The notes under the pieces were generated by a model. It was not told where the DNA came from, ran no database searches, and was given only the letters and a program-made list of their open reading frames with translations. The position numbers and the translations under genes were made by a program. From Pseudomonas sp. 10-1B (lineage in GTDB: Bacteria > Pseudomonadota > Gammaproteobacteria > Pseudomonadales > Pseudomonadaceae): a DNA stretch of 32,824 bases. The stretch spans positions 1 through 32,824 of the forward strand of contig NZ_JYKS01000054.1 of the NCBI RefSeq assembly GCF_000935045.1, in the 5' to 3' direction. Shown in pieces: positions 25,629-32,780 of this stretch (positions are counted from its first letter, which is position 1; the number at the start of each line of letters is the position of its first letter).

Positions 25629-25880
25629 TCAAGATCCTGCCTTTATTGCAGCCTCTAGCTCCTGTACCAGCTCCATCAGACTAATTCCAAGCACCGCACA
25701 CAGGTCTCTCAGCTGCACGATGTCCAGACGCCGTGTCCCGTTCTCCACATCGCTCATGAACGATTGAGGACGATTCAGCGCCTTCGAGCACTGCACCTGC
25801 GTCAGTCCCGCTGCTGTCCTGTACTCCTTCAACAAGCGTAGGAGAGCTTGGTGCTCAGGTCGGTAAATTGTCTTGGGCAT
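25629..25880 (-). CDS. XRE-family transcriptional regulator
   Basis: An 83-residue Cro/CI-type helix-turn-helix protein. The domain spans about 14-70, with RTAAGLTQVQCSKALNRPQS and FMSDVENGTRRLDIVQLRDL. It is divergent from a three-gene operon of exported proteins, and the gap between them contains repeated GGATAT boxes, so it probably represses itself and that operon. The ATG at 25880 has no strong ribosome site. It is also the size of an antitoxin, but no toxin partner is adjacent on its strand. Confidence 0.87.
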   Translation of the reverse strand: MPKTIYRPEHQALLRLLKEYRTAAGLTQVQCSKALNRPQSFMSDVENGTRRLDIVQLRDLCAVLGISLMELVQELEAAIKAGS

Positions 25881-25913
25881 GGTCGGCGGCTACAAAGGGT
25901 AGCCGTCCAACCT

Positions 25914-25947
25914 ATATCTGCTTTTCGGATATCTGAAATTGGGATAT
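25914..25947. promoter_or_regulatory. Candidate operator for the XRE regulator
   Basis: ATATC (25914-25918) and GGATATC (25927-25933) make an inverted pair, and GGATAT recurs at 25942-25947, 15 bp further on. They lie between the XRE start and the divergent GTG start, where an autorepressor would bind. Confidence 0.5.
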
Positions 25948-25987
25948 TCTAATCTCCGCAATGTTGACTAGCCAGAAAGGAATCAGC

Positions 25988-26344
25988 GTGAAGAAACGAT
26001 CAGCAGTGGCAATTTCTATCATTCCAGCAATGATGTGCGCTCAAGCTGCCCTAGCAGCTAGCAAGCTATCCTCTGTGCAGGGGGCGACGGACTTGTATGC
26101 CCTCAAGCTTGAGCTTTGCACAACTGACCTTAGCTATTGTCAAGAGTTTCCTGTTACTGAGAAAACGAATCACATATACATGCACGATATTTTGTCTTGT
26201 ACCCAGACAGGAAAAGGCCTTGCTCTTATCAAGGCCAATGAGAGTGACGAAGAAAATCCACTAACTTACAAAGTAACATGCTCTAGCAAAAGCTATAGCG
26301 CCCCAATCATAAATACTTACACCCCCTCCAAAGACTTCATGTAG
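25988..26344 (+). CDS. Small exported protein, unknown function
   Basis: A 118-residue protein with a clear signal peptide (1-23; KKR start, hydrophobic core, cleavage after QAALA). GTG at 25988 is chosen because AAGGAA precedes it and it starts the signal peptide; an in-frame ATG at 25961 adds nine residues. The mature part has four cysteines (in ELCTTDLSYC, LSCTQ and VTCSS), so two disulfides are possible in the periplasm. I know no homologous family. It is the first of three exported-protein genes controlled from the XRE divergent region. Confidence 0.78.
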   Translation: MKKRSAVAISIIPAMMCAQAALAASKLSSVQGATDLYALKLELCTTDLSYCQEFPVTEKTNHIYMHDILSCTQTGKGLALIKANESDEENPLTYKVTCSSKSYSAPIINTYTPSKDFM

Positions 26345-26403
26345 GAAGTAAGTGTGAGTTAATTTGCAGTGCTGATAGTTTTACTGGGAATAAGGATGGC
26401 TTC

Positions 26404-26832
26404 ATGCGATTATTAATTGCCGCTACCGTGATTGCCAGCACTCTGGGTGGCTGCGCGGCCCCACCTACAGCTGACAAGGCTAATCAAACACCCAGCCACC
26501 GATTGCTAGCTTACCAAGCAAGGGAGGAAGGTGCTGACTCTACAATCACCGTTCTTCGCCAACTGGGGGCTATCGGCCCTACTTGTTACTTCTCCGTTTA
26601 TATCGACGGAAGACTAGTAGCCCGCATGGACGACAACGAAATTGCTAGCTTCCACGTTCGGCCCGGACCAAGGCTCATAGGGATCGGACTGGACCCTCAA
26701 GGCTCTGGAATTTGCGCCTCAGGTAGTAACCTGCCAAGGCGGGAGGTCGAAACCTATTTGGGTAAAGGGGAGCAAAGGAAATTCCGATTCGTTACCCAAT
26801 CAGGTCTAGAGATTCGACCAGCCAGCTACTAA
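26404..26832 (+). CDS. Putative lipoprotein, unknown function
   Basis: A 142-residue protein with a lipoprotein signal ending in TLGGC, so Cys17 should be lipidated. The residue after Cys is Ala, which favours sorting to the outer membrane. The mature part contains YFSVYIDGRLVARMDDNE and FHVRPGPRLIGIG, a strand pattern resembling DUF2846/PEGA-type lipoproteins; this is a resemblance, not a firm match. AAGGATGG precedes the ATG. It lies 59 bp after the first exported gene. Confidence 0.8.
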   Translation: MRLLIAATVIASTLGGCAAPPTADKANQTPSHRLLAYQAREEGADSTITVLRQLGAIGPTCYFSVYIDGRLVARMDDNEIASFHVRPGPRLIGIGLDPQGSGICASGSNLPRREVETYLGKGEQRKFRFVTQSGLEIRPASY

Positions 26833-26879
26833 TACACGAATAAATACATTCGGCCTTTGGCCAAATTGGAGGGAGATAT

Positions 26880-27461
26880 ATGAGCGTAAGAAAGGCACTC
26901 TTTTTGTTAGCAATTTGTACTGCTACCGCATCTCATGGAGCAAACAGAAGCGCTGAGCCTAAGGTATGGGCTCAAGAGCCAACGAGTTTTCTAAGCATTA
27001 AGCTAAATGAAAAACTAATTTATCAGCTAAAGCAATGCCCTGAGGATTATAGCGTTCCAGATGAAATGTGTTATGAGCGACCGTATATCGAAGGTTATTA
27101 CTCTCTACGCTCTACACCGCCATTAGGAATAGGTTACGGTGCGGCGGTGGTGACTCATGAGTCTCAAATTCGTGAAATACGGCTCACGACGAAAGTCGAA
27201 AATTATGACACTGTTAAAGCCATGCTGTTGCAAAAATATGGTCAGCCGCTAAAGCAATCCTCAGAGACCGTTAAGACAAAAGTAGGTGTTTCTTTCCAAA
27301 ATGAGAAATCCTATTGGGATGGACAAAAAGTCATGCTCATACTTGATAAATATGGGGATACCATTGATAAAAGCGAGATCTCAGTGATAAGCAAAGACAT
27401 TGCTCACAAGGCAATCAAAGCAGAAAAAGATGAGATGATTAATCACGCCTCTCAGCTTTGA
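26880..27461 (+). CDS. Exported protein, unknown function
   Basis: A 193-residue protein with a signal peptide (1 to about 20, KALFLLAICTATASHG). The strong site GGAGGGAGA precedes the ATG. The mature part has one likely disulfide (CPEDYSVPDEMC) and a lysine-rich tail. The segment IREIRLTTKVENYDTVKAML followed by LQKYGQP resembles small periplasmic proteins whose Tyr-Gly-x-Pro helix ends are common, but I cannot name a family. It closes the exported operon; a small GGCC-TTT-GGCC hairpin lies before it at 26848-26866. Confidence 0.8.
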   Translation: MSVRKALFLLAICTATASHGANRSAEPKVWAQEPTSFLSIKLNEKLIYQLKQCPEDYSVPDEMCYERPYIEGYYSLRSTPPLGIGYGAAVVTHESQIREIRLTTKVENYDTVKAMLLQKYGQPLKQSSETVKTKVGVSFQNEKSYWDGQKVMLILDKYGDTIDKSEISVISKDIAHKAIKAEKDEMINHASQL

Positions 27462-27492
27462 AAATATCAATTTCATCATCCCATTGATGTTC

Positions 27493-27975
27493 GCTCTGTG
27501 TGAGCCAACACAGGGAGCATACCTACAGCAAAGGTGCTGTGAATGGGCCATCACCCTAGAGGAAACTTATATTAGATGTGGGGTGATTGTGATTGATGGA
27601 TTCAATCCCCCATCTTCCTTAGATGCCGCTTCGTGGGCATGGCCCACAACACAAGAGGTATTCGGTGCGGGGCACCGGGGCACAAGATGCTGTGCACACA
27701 GAGTTGTGTCAGCCTTCACAGGCGACTGTAGACGATTCCCCTACACAAGGTTGTGCAGTGCTGGCACTGGAAGTGGTTGTTTTGTGAGCGTCAGCGAATG
27801 CTTTTAGGGCTGGATTAATAAAATCCAAAAGACAGCCCTGCTCTTGATCTTACTCTGCGTATTCGCAGGGACATCTTAACAACAAGGTGTTGTTGATACA
27901 CAATTTAGGGGCTTTGCCCCTGAGATAATCTCTTGGGTTGTTGGGGGTGATTTGATTAATTATATTAATCACCCC
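27493..27975. other. Dense array of about sixteen small hairpins
   Basis: Consecutive inverted repeats with short loops follow one another with little space. Clear examples are ACAGCA/TGCTGT (27525-27540), ATCACCC/GGGTGAT (27550-27587), ATGCC/GGCAT (27623-27640), CGGTGC/GCACCG (27663-27677), CAGTGC/GCACTG (27756-27769), AGGGCTG/CAGCCCT with GGATT/AATCC inside (27806-27839), CTGCG/CGCAG (27855-27868), AACAACA/TGTTGTT (27878-27894), AGGGGC/GCCCCT (27907-27921) and GGGGTGATT/AATCACCCC (27944-27975). No convincing gene occupies the stretch. It could be a structured RNA, a chain of protein sites or a folded single-strand DNA region. Confidence 0.7.
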
Positions 27976-27985
27976 TTTCTTTCTT
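27944..27985 (+). terminator. Terminator at the end of the hairpin array
   Basis: GGGGTGATT (27944-27952) pairs with AATCACCCC (27967-27975), followed by TTTCTTTCTT. It would end transcripts from the exported operon or from the hairpin tract. Confidence 0.7.
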
Positions 27986-28055
27986 GAAGTAGCCCTTCGT
28001 GGTCACCTTGCCCACAAGAAATAACCTTTATATATCCGACGTCAAATATGACGCG

Positions 28056-28779
28056 CTAAAGATAATCTGTCTTAGGTATCAAGGCGTTCAAAGCTTCCCA
28101 TTCTGCAAAAAACTGACGATCAATCTTAGCGCTTTCGTTCTCCAATGCTGCTAAAGACTCAAGTTCGGCTTTGACCGCTGGATTTCGGTTTAGGAACATC
28201 TCGATACCGCTGAGTGCGATGATTGTGACCTTCACCAATCGCTGAGCGTGCCGTTCACTAACGGGCAGAATCTGGTGGTTCCGGATCAGCGACTGAACCC
28301 CCTTGACCGAAATTTCATCAAGCTTACAAAGCTTGCGAATGTCGCCCGGACTTACATCGAGACGACCACAATCGGCATTCATAGATACATAGCAAGCCCC
28401 CATGACGTAATCATCAAACCATTGCGGATCAGAATGAGCCACGAATTTCTGGGAGGCCATCCCATCACTGCCACTATCCCAGATTATTTCGGGACTCTTG
28501 GACATGGCGCGCAGCAGAGGTGCAATTGTATTCTGCTTGTGACGGGCAGTGTTCCCACGGTGACGGTGAGGTCGTGGGGCTGCATTCATACGAATCGCGC
28601 GCATGCCGTTAGTTGAGTTATCCTTGCACGCTTGACCACAATACTTTGCAGTAACTCGCCGTGCTTTAAACTCGGCATCGCATACCTGACACTTTTTTTA
28701 TTTTGCGAAGAGAGGCTTCGTCTTGCGGGCGGTAATTATCAATAACGGGTACAGCGGTGGTGCAGCTTTCTTTCCTCAT
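28056..28779 (-). pseudogene. Zinc-ribbon protein gene, frameshifted at an A7 run
   Basis: Read from ATG at 28779 the product starts MRKESCTTAVPVIDNYRPQD and reaches a run of seven A (28693-28699 on the plus strand as T7), after which that frame soon stops. In the next frame the protein continues as CQVCDAEFKARRVTAKYCGQ then ACKDNSTNGMRAIRM, a Cys4 zinc ribbon (C-x2-C, C-x3-C), and runs on to a helical C-terminus ending at 28056. Removing one A joins the two into one protein of about 240 residues. So this is either a real disruption, slippage at the A run, or a sequencing error. The uninterrupted part with its own ATG is 28056-28604 (182 residues, without the zinc ribbon). Function unknown; DNA binding is plausible. 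Confidence 0.7.
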
Positions 28780-29364
28780 TTGTTGTTGTCCTCATTTGTT
28801 CACTTTGTTCCATAGGCAATTTCTCTCGGGGTGTCTGCGGACTCCGCAGGGTGCCAGATGTATGTGGTTTGTGTTTGCTCAAATCTCAGGCACGACAAAG
28901 CCCCCTGCGAGGCATAGTTTCTTTAAAAGAACACTGTCGCGTGGAGGTTGGGCGCTTGATAAAAACGGGTCAGCCTAGCACTGTTGATTATTGATCACAA
29001 CACAAAATAATTAACTAATTGAGAAAAGTGATTTCTAGCTCATTCCAATAGATCGACGATTTAGTTAATTCGAAAACTGGCCTTTCCTGCAAGAATCTAC
29101 CACTGGCTTTACCGCCCTAATACAACCATTCTCTCACCTACCCGCTACCCATCCTTGTCTGAGTATGGATCGTGCTCAGAATCGCCTGAGGATGCGCCGT
29201 AGACCTATGGTCACTGGGGATAGCTCACTATTTCTCAAATAATCTGTTGAATCTGTTGCATCCACTCATAAATGAGAGTGGAAAATGAGTGTGTGTTTAG
29301 CACCATGCAGGCCATCCCCAGCAAACATCGGGTCAAACGGGCGTAGACACCTTTCCATAGACAC
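28780..29364. other. Non-coding AT-rich gap with scattered hairpins
   Basis: I see no supported gene. Structures seen: CTGCGG/CCGCAG (28835-28849), CTCAG/CTGAG (29175-29190), CCACTC/GAGTGG (29262-29281), and the short direct repeat AATCTGTTG twice in a row (about 29239-29255). The stretch 28990-29080 is very AT-rich and may hold promoters for the minus-strand zinc-ribbon gene. Confidence 0.45.
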
Positions 29365-29398
29365 AAAAAAGCCCCTGCTGGCATTCGCCAGGAGGGGC
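29365..29398 (-). terminator. Strong intrinsic terminator of the three-gene minus operon
   Basis: On the minus strand GCCCCTCCTGGC pairs with GCCAGCAGGGGC around a GAAT loop, then TTTTTT. It lies about 38 bp after the stop at 29436. Confidence 0.9.
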
Positions 29399-29435
29399 AT
29401 CATCCTGTTGTTTCATTGTTTACACTCAGGTTGGA

Positions 29436-29912
29436 TTACGCAGGGATCTCCAAAGGAGAGTAACAGGCTTGTACCTCTGCCTCGATCTGAGCCAGTTTCT
29501 TGGCTCTAGCTTGCTCGGCTGCTTTGCGTTCCTTCTCGTCTTGCGCTTGTAGTAGCTGCTGGCGTAGCAAGTCCTGATAGCGAGCACGTTCTGATTCTAT
29601 ATAAGCTACGTATTCCGCTTTGACCTTAGCCTTAATAGCGGCAATGTCTTCTGCCTGAGCAGCTGGTGGTTTGACGAGCCAAACAGAGTGGTTAAGTTGC
29701 TCATGATGTACTCTCTGATTGATGGCAACGGTGTAGCCTTCTTTCGATTTATCAATTACAGCTTGCAGTAGTTCATGCTCAAATGGCGCGCTTACAAGCT
29801 CCATAGACTGCTGTGTACCGCGATAGACATTAATCCAACCTTCAAGTTTGCTTTCGAATTCGGCTTGATCCCATTTAGGTGGTGTGCCCACGATCTTGAT
29901 TTTCTCAGTCAT
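29436..29912 (-). CDS. Hypothetical protein with C-terminal coiled coil
   Basis: A 158-residue soluble protein of unknown function. Residues 1-85 look globular (PPKWDQAEFESKLEGWINVY), and residues about 88-150 are a charged, Ala/Glu/Lys-rich coiled coil (AIKAKVKAEYVAYIESERAR). AAGGAAATTTAAGA precedes the ATG. It is the last of three tightly packed genes, 2 bp after the stop of the gene before it, and is closed by a strong terminator. Such proteins are common in phages and islands, but nothing identifies its role. Confidence 0.75.
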   Translation of the reverse strand: MTEKIKIVGTPPKWDQAEFESKLEGWINVYRGTQQSMELVSAPFEHELLQAVIDKSKEGYTVAINQRVHHEQLNHSVWLVKPPAAQAEDIAAIKAKVKAEYVAYIESERARYQDLLRQQLLQAQDEKERKAAEQARAKKLAQIEAEVQACYSPLEIPA

Positions 29913-29914
29913 TC

Positions 29915-30118
29915 TTAAATTTCCTTTTGTTTGTTCATGTAGTGTCTGTAAAAACAGTCGAGCACAGCAGCCCTGTGAAGCTCTGTACTTATTTCACGAG
30001 TTGCGGGGGAGCGCTCTAGTGCTGTTGTCTTTGAGCGTTGTGGGGTTCGTTCTGCTCGGGCTTTACGTTCAGTGGCCTTTGTGATGCCTTGCCTGATTCG
30101 GTGGCGGCTATTACTCAT
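29915..30118 (-). CDS. Small basic protein, unknown function
   Basis: A 67-residue Arg/Lys-rich protein (SRHRIRQGITKATERKARAE). The ATG at 30118 overlaps the end of the preceding gene by 8 bp and has AGGGA eight bases upstream; an in-frame ATG at 30127 is less well placed. The overlap and the 2-bp gap to the following gene suggest one coupled operon. The basic charge suggests nucleic-acid contact, nothing more. Confidence 0.55.
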   Translation of the reverse strand: MSNSRHRIRQGITKATERKARAERTPQRSKTTALERSPATREISTELHRAAVLDCFYRHYMNKQKEI

Positions 30119-30299
30119 AGTCACCATCCCTGTTCAGCTTCAAACCATATTGAGCGATGAGGATGTCAATTTGGTTTGTGCAGCGTCTGTACTCCACTTT
30201 ATCAACAATGGCTACAGCAGCTTGTTTGAGATGTTGGTAATGAGCAATTTGCTCAACGGCTAGCATCTTGCCTAGATCGTATGATGTTAATTGATTCAT
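30111..30299 (-). CDS. Small protein, unknown function
   Basis: A 62-residue protein starting MNQLTSYDLGKMLAVEQIAH, probably all-helical. ATG at 30299 is chosen because AAGGA lies about seven bases before it; an in-frame ATG at 30317 would overlap that site. It is the first gene of the three-gene minus operon and overlaps the second by 8 bp. Confidence 0.6.
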   Translation of the reverse strand: MNQLTSYDLGKMLAVEQIAHYQHLKQAAVAIVDKVEYRRCTNQIDILIAQYGLKLNRDGDYE

Positions 30300-30480
30300 T
30301 TTGTATTCCTTCTTCATTAGATTAGTGACAGCCCATTCTTTGCATATCTACACCACGTATTACGTGGCTTGCAGAGGTGCCAAAATAGGGGGGCTGTAGG
30401 GTTGTATCCACAAAAAGAAAATCGCTGTAATCGCGCTATAGAGCGTTACAGGGGTATGTTTAGTTTTGGTGCGACTCTGG

Positions 30481-30708
30481 TTAAGCGTCCTTTAGAGCGT
30501 CCAGAAAAGACGGGCTCACTAGCGCAAATTCGCCGGCATCGACGCAGGTTCCATCTTTGTGTCTGGCAAGGGCAGCATAGTATTTATCAAGCACTAGATC
30601 GCTGATAGGGACCAACTTGTACTGGTCGCTCGGCTGGTCAGGCTTACCAGCTTCAAAATAGTCAACAATCAGATTTGATGCGCGGTGTATCAGAAGGTAG
30701 TTTTTCAT
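30481..30708 (-). CDS. Small acidic protein, unknown function
   Basis: A 75-residue protein (LIHRASNLIVDYFEAGKPDQ near the start). Its ATG overlaps the stop of the zinc-ribbon/RHH gene (ATGA, 4 bp), and it has no strong ribosome site of its own, so it is translated by coupling. A small partner after a DNA-binding protein hints at a toxin-antitoxin-like pair, but nothing in the sequence proves it. Confidence 0.6.
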   Translation of the reverse strand: MKNYLLIHRASNLIVDYFEAGKPDQPSDQYKLVPISDLVLDKYYAALARHKDGTCVDAGEFALVSPSFLDALKDA

Positions 30709-30941
30709 TGTTGTTTCACTACCAGTTGCGCAAGATAGTCACTGATGCTATTTCCAGAGAATAAAGCTTTGATGCTTAAATCTGTGTAGACCTCGCTAGG
30801 GATGCGAAATTTAATCAAAACAAATTTAGTTTGATTTAGTCTAAAGAGCTTTGATCTGCAAGAGCTGGAGCAGGTTTTAGCATCTAATCGCTTATTGTGG
30901 AGTGGAGCATTGCAGATACAGCAGGTACGGGTGATCGTCAT
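30705..30941 (-). CDS. Zinc-ribbon/ribbon-helix-helix-like small regulator
   Basis: A 78-residue protein. The N-terminal half is a Cys4 zinc ribbon (CCICNAPLHNKRLDAKTC then SSSCRSK), and the C-terminal half FVLIKFRIPSEVYTDLSIKA with NSISDYLAQLV resembles a ribbon-helix-helix domain. The same Cys spacing is found in the frameshifted gene at 28056-28779, so the island carries two related zinc ribbons. The site AAGGAGG precedes the ATG at 30941. It leads a two-gene operon with the small acidic protein. A transcription regulator is the best guess. Confidence 0.75.
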   Translation of the reverse strand: MTITRTCCICNAPLHNKRLDAKTCSSSCRSKLFRLNQTKFVLIKFRIPSEVYTDLSIKALFSGNSISDYLAQLVVKQQ

Positions 30942-31019
30942 TGATCCTCCTTATGGGTCTATGAGTTAATAATTGTGTTTTGTGAAACCCGGCAACGGGT
31001 ATTGGTAGAGACAAAAGAA

Positions 31020-31046
31020 TGCCCCATCACGGGAAGTGATGAGGCA
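31020..31046 (-). terminator. Terminator-like hairpin downstream of the integrase
   Basis: GCCTCATCAC pairs with GTGATGGGGC on the minus strand (one mismatch), followed by ATTCTTTT. It is the second such hairpin after the integrase stop. Confidence 0.6.
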
Positions 31047-31095
31047 AAATGAACTACATGACTATTTGACTATTTAGAAAGCCAATTGTGAATAT

Positions 31096-31124
31096 GCCCC
31101 GCTCAGAGAGAGGGAAAGCGAGGC
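31096..31124 (-). terminator. First hairpin downstream of the integrase
   Basis: GCCTCGCT (31124-31117 on the minus strand) pairs with AGCGGGGC (31103-31096, one G-U). Its arms resemble the recombinase terminator at 23337-23380, hinting at a shared origin. The T-run is weak. Confidence 0.5.
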
Positions 31125-31248
31125 TTATTCGAGGATTATCTAGTCGAACTTCAACAACTAGATATACTTTTATATTACTAACTAAAATCGAATTTTGTCA
31201 ATACCTGCTGCAACCATTTGCGAACTTTTAATAAAAACTCTCCATTTC

Positions 31249-32592
31249 CTAATAAGTTGGACACAGTACCTTCCTTAACATGTCTGCAATAATCTCAACA
31301 GGCACTCCAGTACCGTATGTATCAAAGGTGATAGTGTGGGAGGCGTGCCCCATTACAGCCTGAGCATGGAGCACAGGCACTCCTTTTGCTTGCATCAGTG
31401 ACGCTAGTGAGTGACGTAATGAATGGAATACTAGGCCGCGCTCATAGGTGGCTTCTAAGGCATCTGGGATACCCTGTTGATTCACCCACTCACCTGATGG
31501 TCTGTACCCAAACTGAGCAAGTGCAGATATGCCTTCACTTTTGCATCTATCGACATAGCCCAAAAATTCAGCAAGGTCGAATCCATAAGCACCGTCAGTG
31601 AGCGGCAATAATCGGTTACTTTGTTTGTTCTTAATCGACTTGCCTTCCCCATTCTCATTGATGTGTATGGCGACGACTCCTGAGTCGAGTGTTACAACGT
31701 CACTCGTTATTAACTGACATATCTCCTTGAGTCTTCCACCAGTAATGACACCCAAGCTGAGCAGCCATCGCTTCCATGAGGTCGCGGGGAGACCGTTGGC
31801 ATAGTTCATAAGCTTATGCACTTGAGCCTGCGAGAAGGCCTTACGGGTTGATTCCAGACCTTTGGTCAGCTTCAGCTTTCTGTCATAGGTCTTGGTCAAG
31901 TGGCCATTCTCGACAGCCCACGCGAATACCGCCGAAAGCTTCACAATCAGTTTGTTCACTGTCGAAGGCATACGACCTTCCGACAAACGCTCCCGGAATG
32001 CCACAAGGTCTTCTCTGGAATGGTTTCTCAAGTCCAATCCATCCAGATGCTCACTGATCACCTTGTGACACAACGTCGTTTCCTTCAGGGTTGAAGGTTT
32101 CTGCTCTCCAGCACGATCAGCCATGTACAACTGAGCGAGTGCATCAAAGGTCATCGGTGACTCTGCTGGCGCTGTGCTCATCACCTCTCTGTACGGTGTT
32201 TCCACTGGGCTTGGGGGAACGGTGACGTTCCGGTACAAATCCCCCCAATGGCGTAGTGGGTGGTGGCCGTCATCAGCAGACATCAGCGTACTGCTCACCA
32301 TCGTCAGCAGATGCTCCCGTAGATCATTCCATGAGGCTTCAGGTCGCTCCATGTGGAAGGTTTGAAGTGCCGCAATGAGATGACTAGAGGTTTCCATTGC
32401 CCACCTTCGATCAGTGGTCTTCAAAGAGACGGACACCATCCTGCTCACGCTGCCTGTCATGCGAAGGCGCAGGTAGTAGATACCGTGTCGCCGGTAGTGG
32501 TAGGGACTGGCTAGTCGGCAGTCTGGCCTCAAGGGCAACGTGCGGGTTGTGACACCACTTGTAACAGGGTGGCTCTGTAGGATGACGCTCAT
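31249..32592 (-). CDS. Tyrosine integrase of the island
   Basis: A 447-residue site-specific recombinase. The N-terminal part (about 1-130) is an arm-binding/leader region with YHYRRHGIYYLRLRM; a core-binding domain (about 145-235, MTFDALAQLYMADRAG) and the catalytic domain follow. Active-site residues: Arg287 in ITGGRLKEI, Lys in IKNKQSNRLLPL, HSLR (His390, Arg393), His416 in MGHASHT and nucleophile Tyr426 in FDTYG. The gene starts 48 bp from attR and reads inward, the usual place for an island integrase. Its first codons contain two of the TTGTnACA repeats. It should catalyse the 129-bp attL/attR exchange. Confidence 0.95.
   Translation of the reverse strand: MSVILQSHPVTSGVTTRTLPLRPDCRLASPYHYRRHGIYYLRLRMTGSVSRMVSVSLKTTDRRWAMETSSHLIAALQTFHMERPEASWNDLREHLLTMVSSTLMSADDGHHPLRHWGDLYRNVTVPPSPVETPYREVMSTAPAESPMTFDALAQLYMADRAGEQKPSTLKETTLCHKVISEHLDGLDLRNHSREDLVAFRERLSEGRMPSTVNKLIVKLSAVFAWAVENGHLTKTYDRKLKLTKGLESTRKAFSQAQVHKLMNYANGLPATSWKRWLLSLGVITGGRLKEICQLITSDVVTLDSGVVAIHINENGEGKSIKNKQSNRLLPLTDGAYGFDLAEFLGYVDRCKSEGISALAQFGYRPSGEWVNQQGIPDALEATYERGLVFHSLRHSLASLMQAKGVPVLHAQAVMGHASHTITFDTYGTGVPVEIIADMLRKVLCPTY
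32547..32566 (+). promoter_or_regulatory. Right cluster of TTGTnACA repeats (candidate arm sites)
   Basis: TTGTGACA at 32547 and TTGTAACA at 32559 are 12 bp apart, the same spacing and orientation as the three copies near attL. They lie inside the first codons of the integrase gene, so binding there could also repress the integrase. Confidence 0.55.
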
Positions 32593-32640
32593 GCTGGCTA
32601 ACCCCTTGAATCTATTGGATTAACCCTTTCCCTCTTTGTC

Positions 32641-32769
32641 GTTCTGGATGTATTGCCGGGAGGATTTGAGGAAGTTGAAGCGGATTACCCTGTTGTGGGA
32701 TTACATCCGTGGGGTGACTGAGGCGAATGCGCCGCTGTTGATGGGCGAGACGCGGGAGATGCGCTTTGC
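32641..32769. repeat. attR: 129-bp direct repeat, right copy
   Basis: Identical to 20886-21014. Beyond it the native 3' end of the LysR gene survives as CTGAGCAGTGA, so the displaced tail would have encoded RFAEQ. It has no start of its own and is a remnant of the target gene. Confidence 0.95.
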
Positions 32770-32780
32770 TGAGCAGTGAT

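Larger units (their letters stand above)
20886..32769. mobile_element. Integrated genomic island with a tyrosine integrase
   Basis: The element is bounded by the 129-bp repeats, which are 11,755 bp apart. Inside, GC content drops clearly and codon use changes. Genes: retron with RT-TIR, serine recombinase, HEPN-motif protein, XRE regulator, three exported proteins, a broken zinc-ribbon gene, two small operons and the integrase gene next to the right repeat. I see no capsid, terminase, replication or conjugation genes, so it is a small integrative island, perhaps helper-dependent. Confidence 0.93.

Noticed and set aside
27484..27807. Cys-rich 107-residue frame in the hairpin tract
   Set aside because: No ribosome site, a TTG start and no protein-like pattern; the sequence is better explained by the consecutive hairpins.
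29285..29509. Short plus-strand frame over the terminator
   Set aside because: It runs through an intrinsic terminator and into the opposite gene with no ribosome site.
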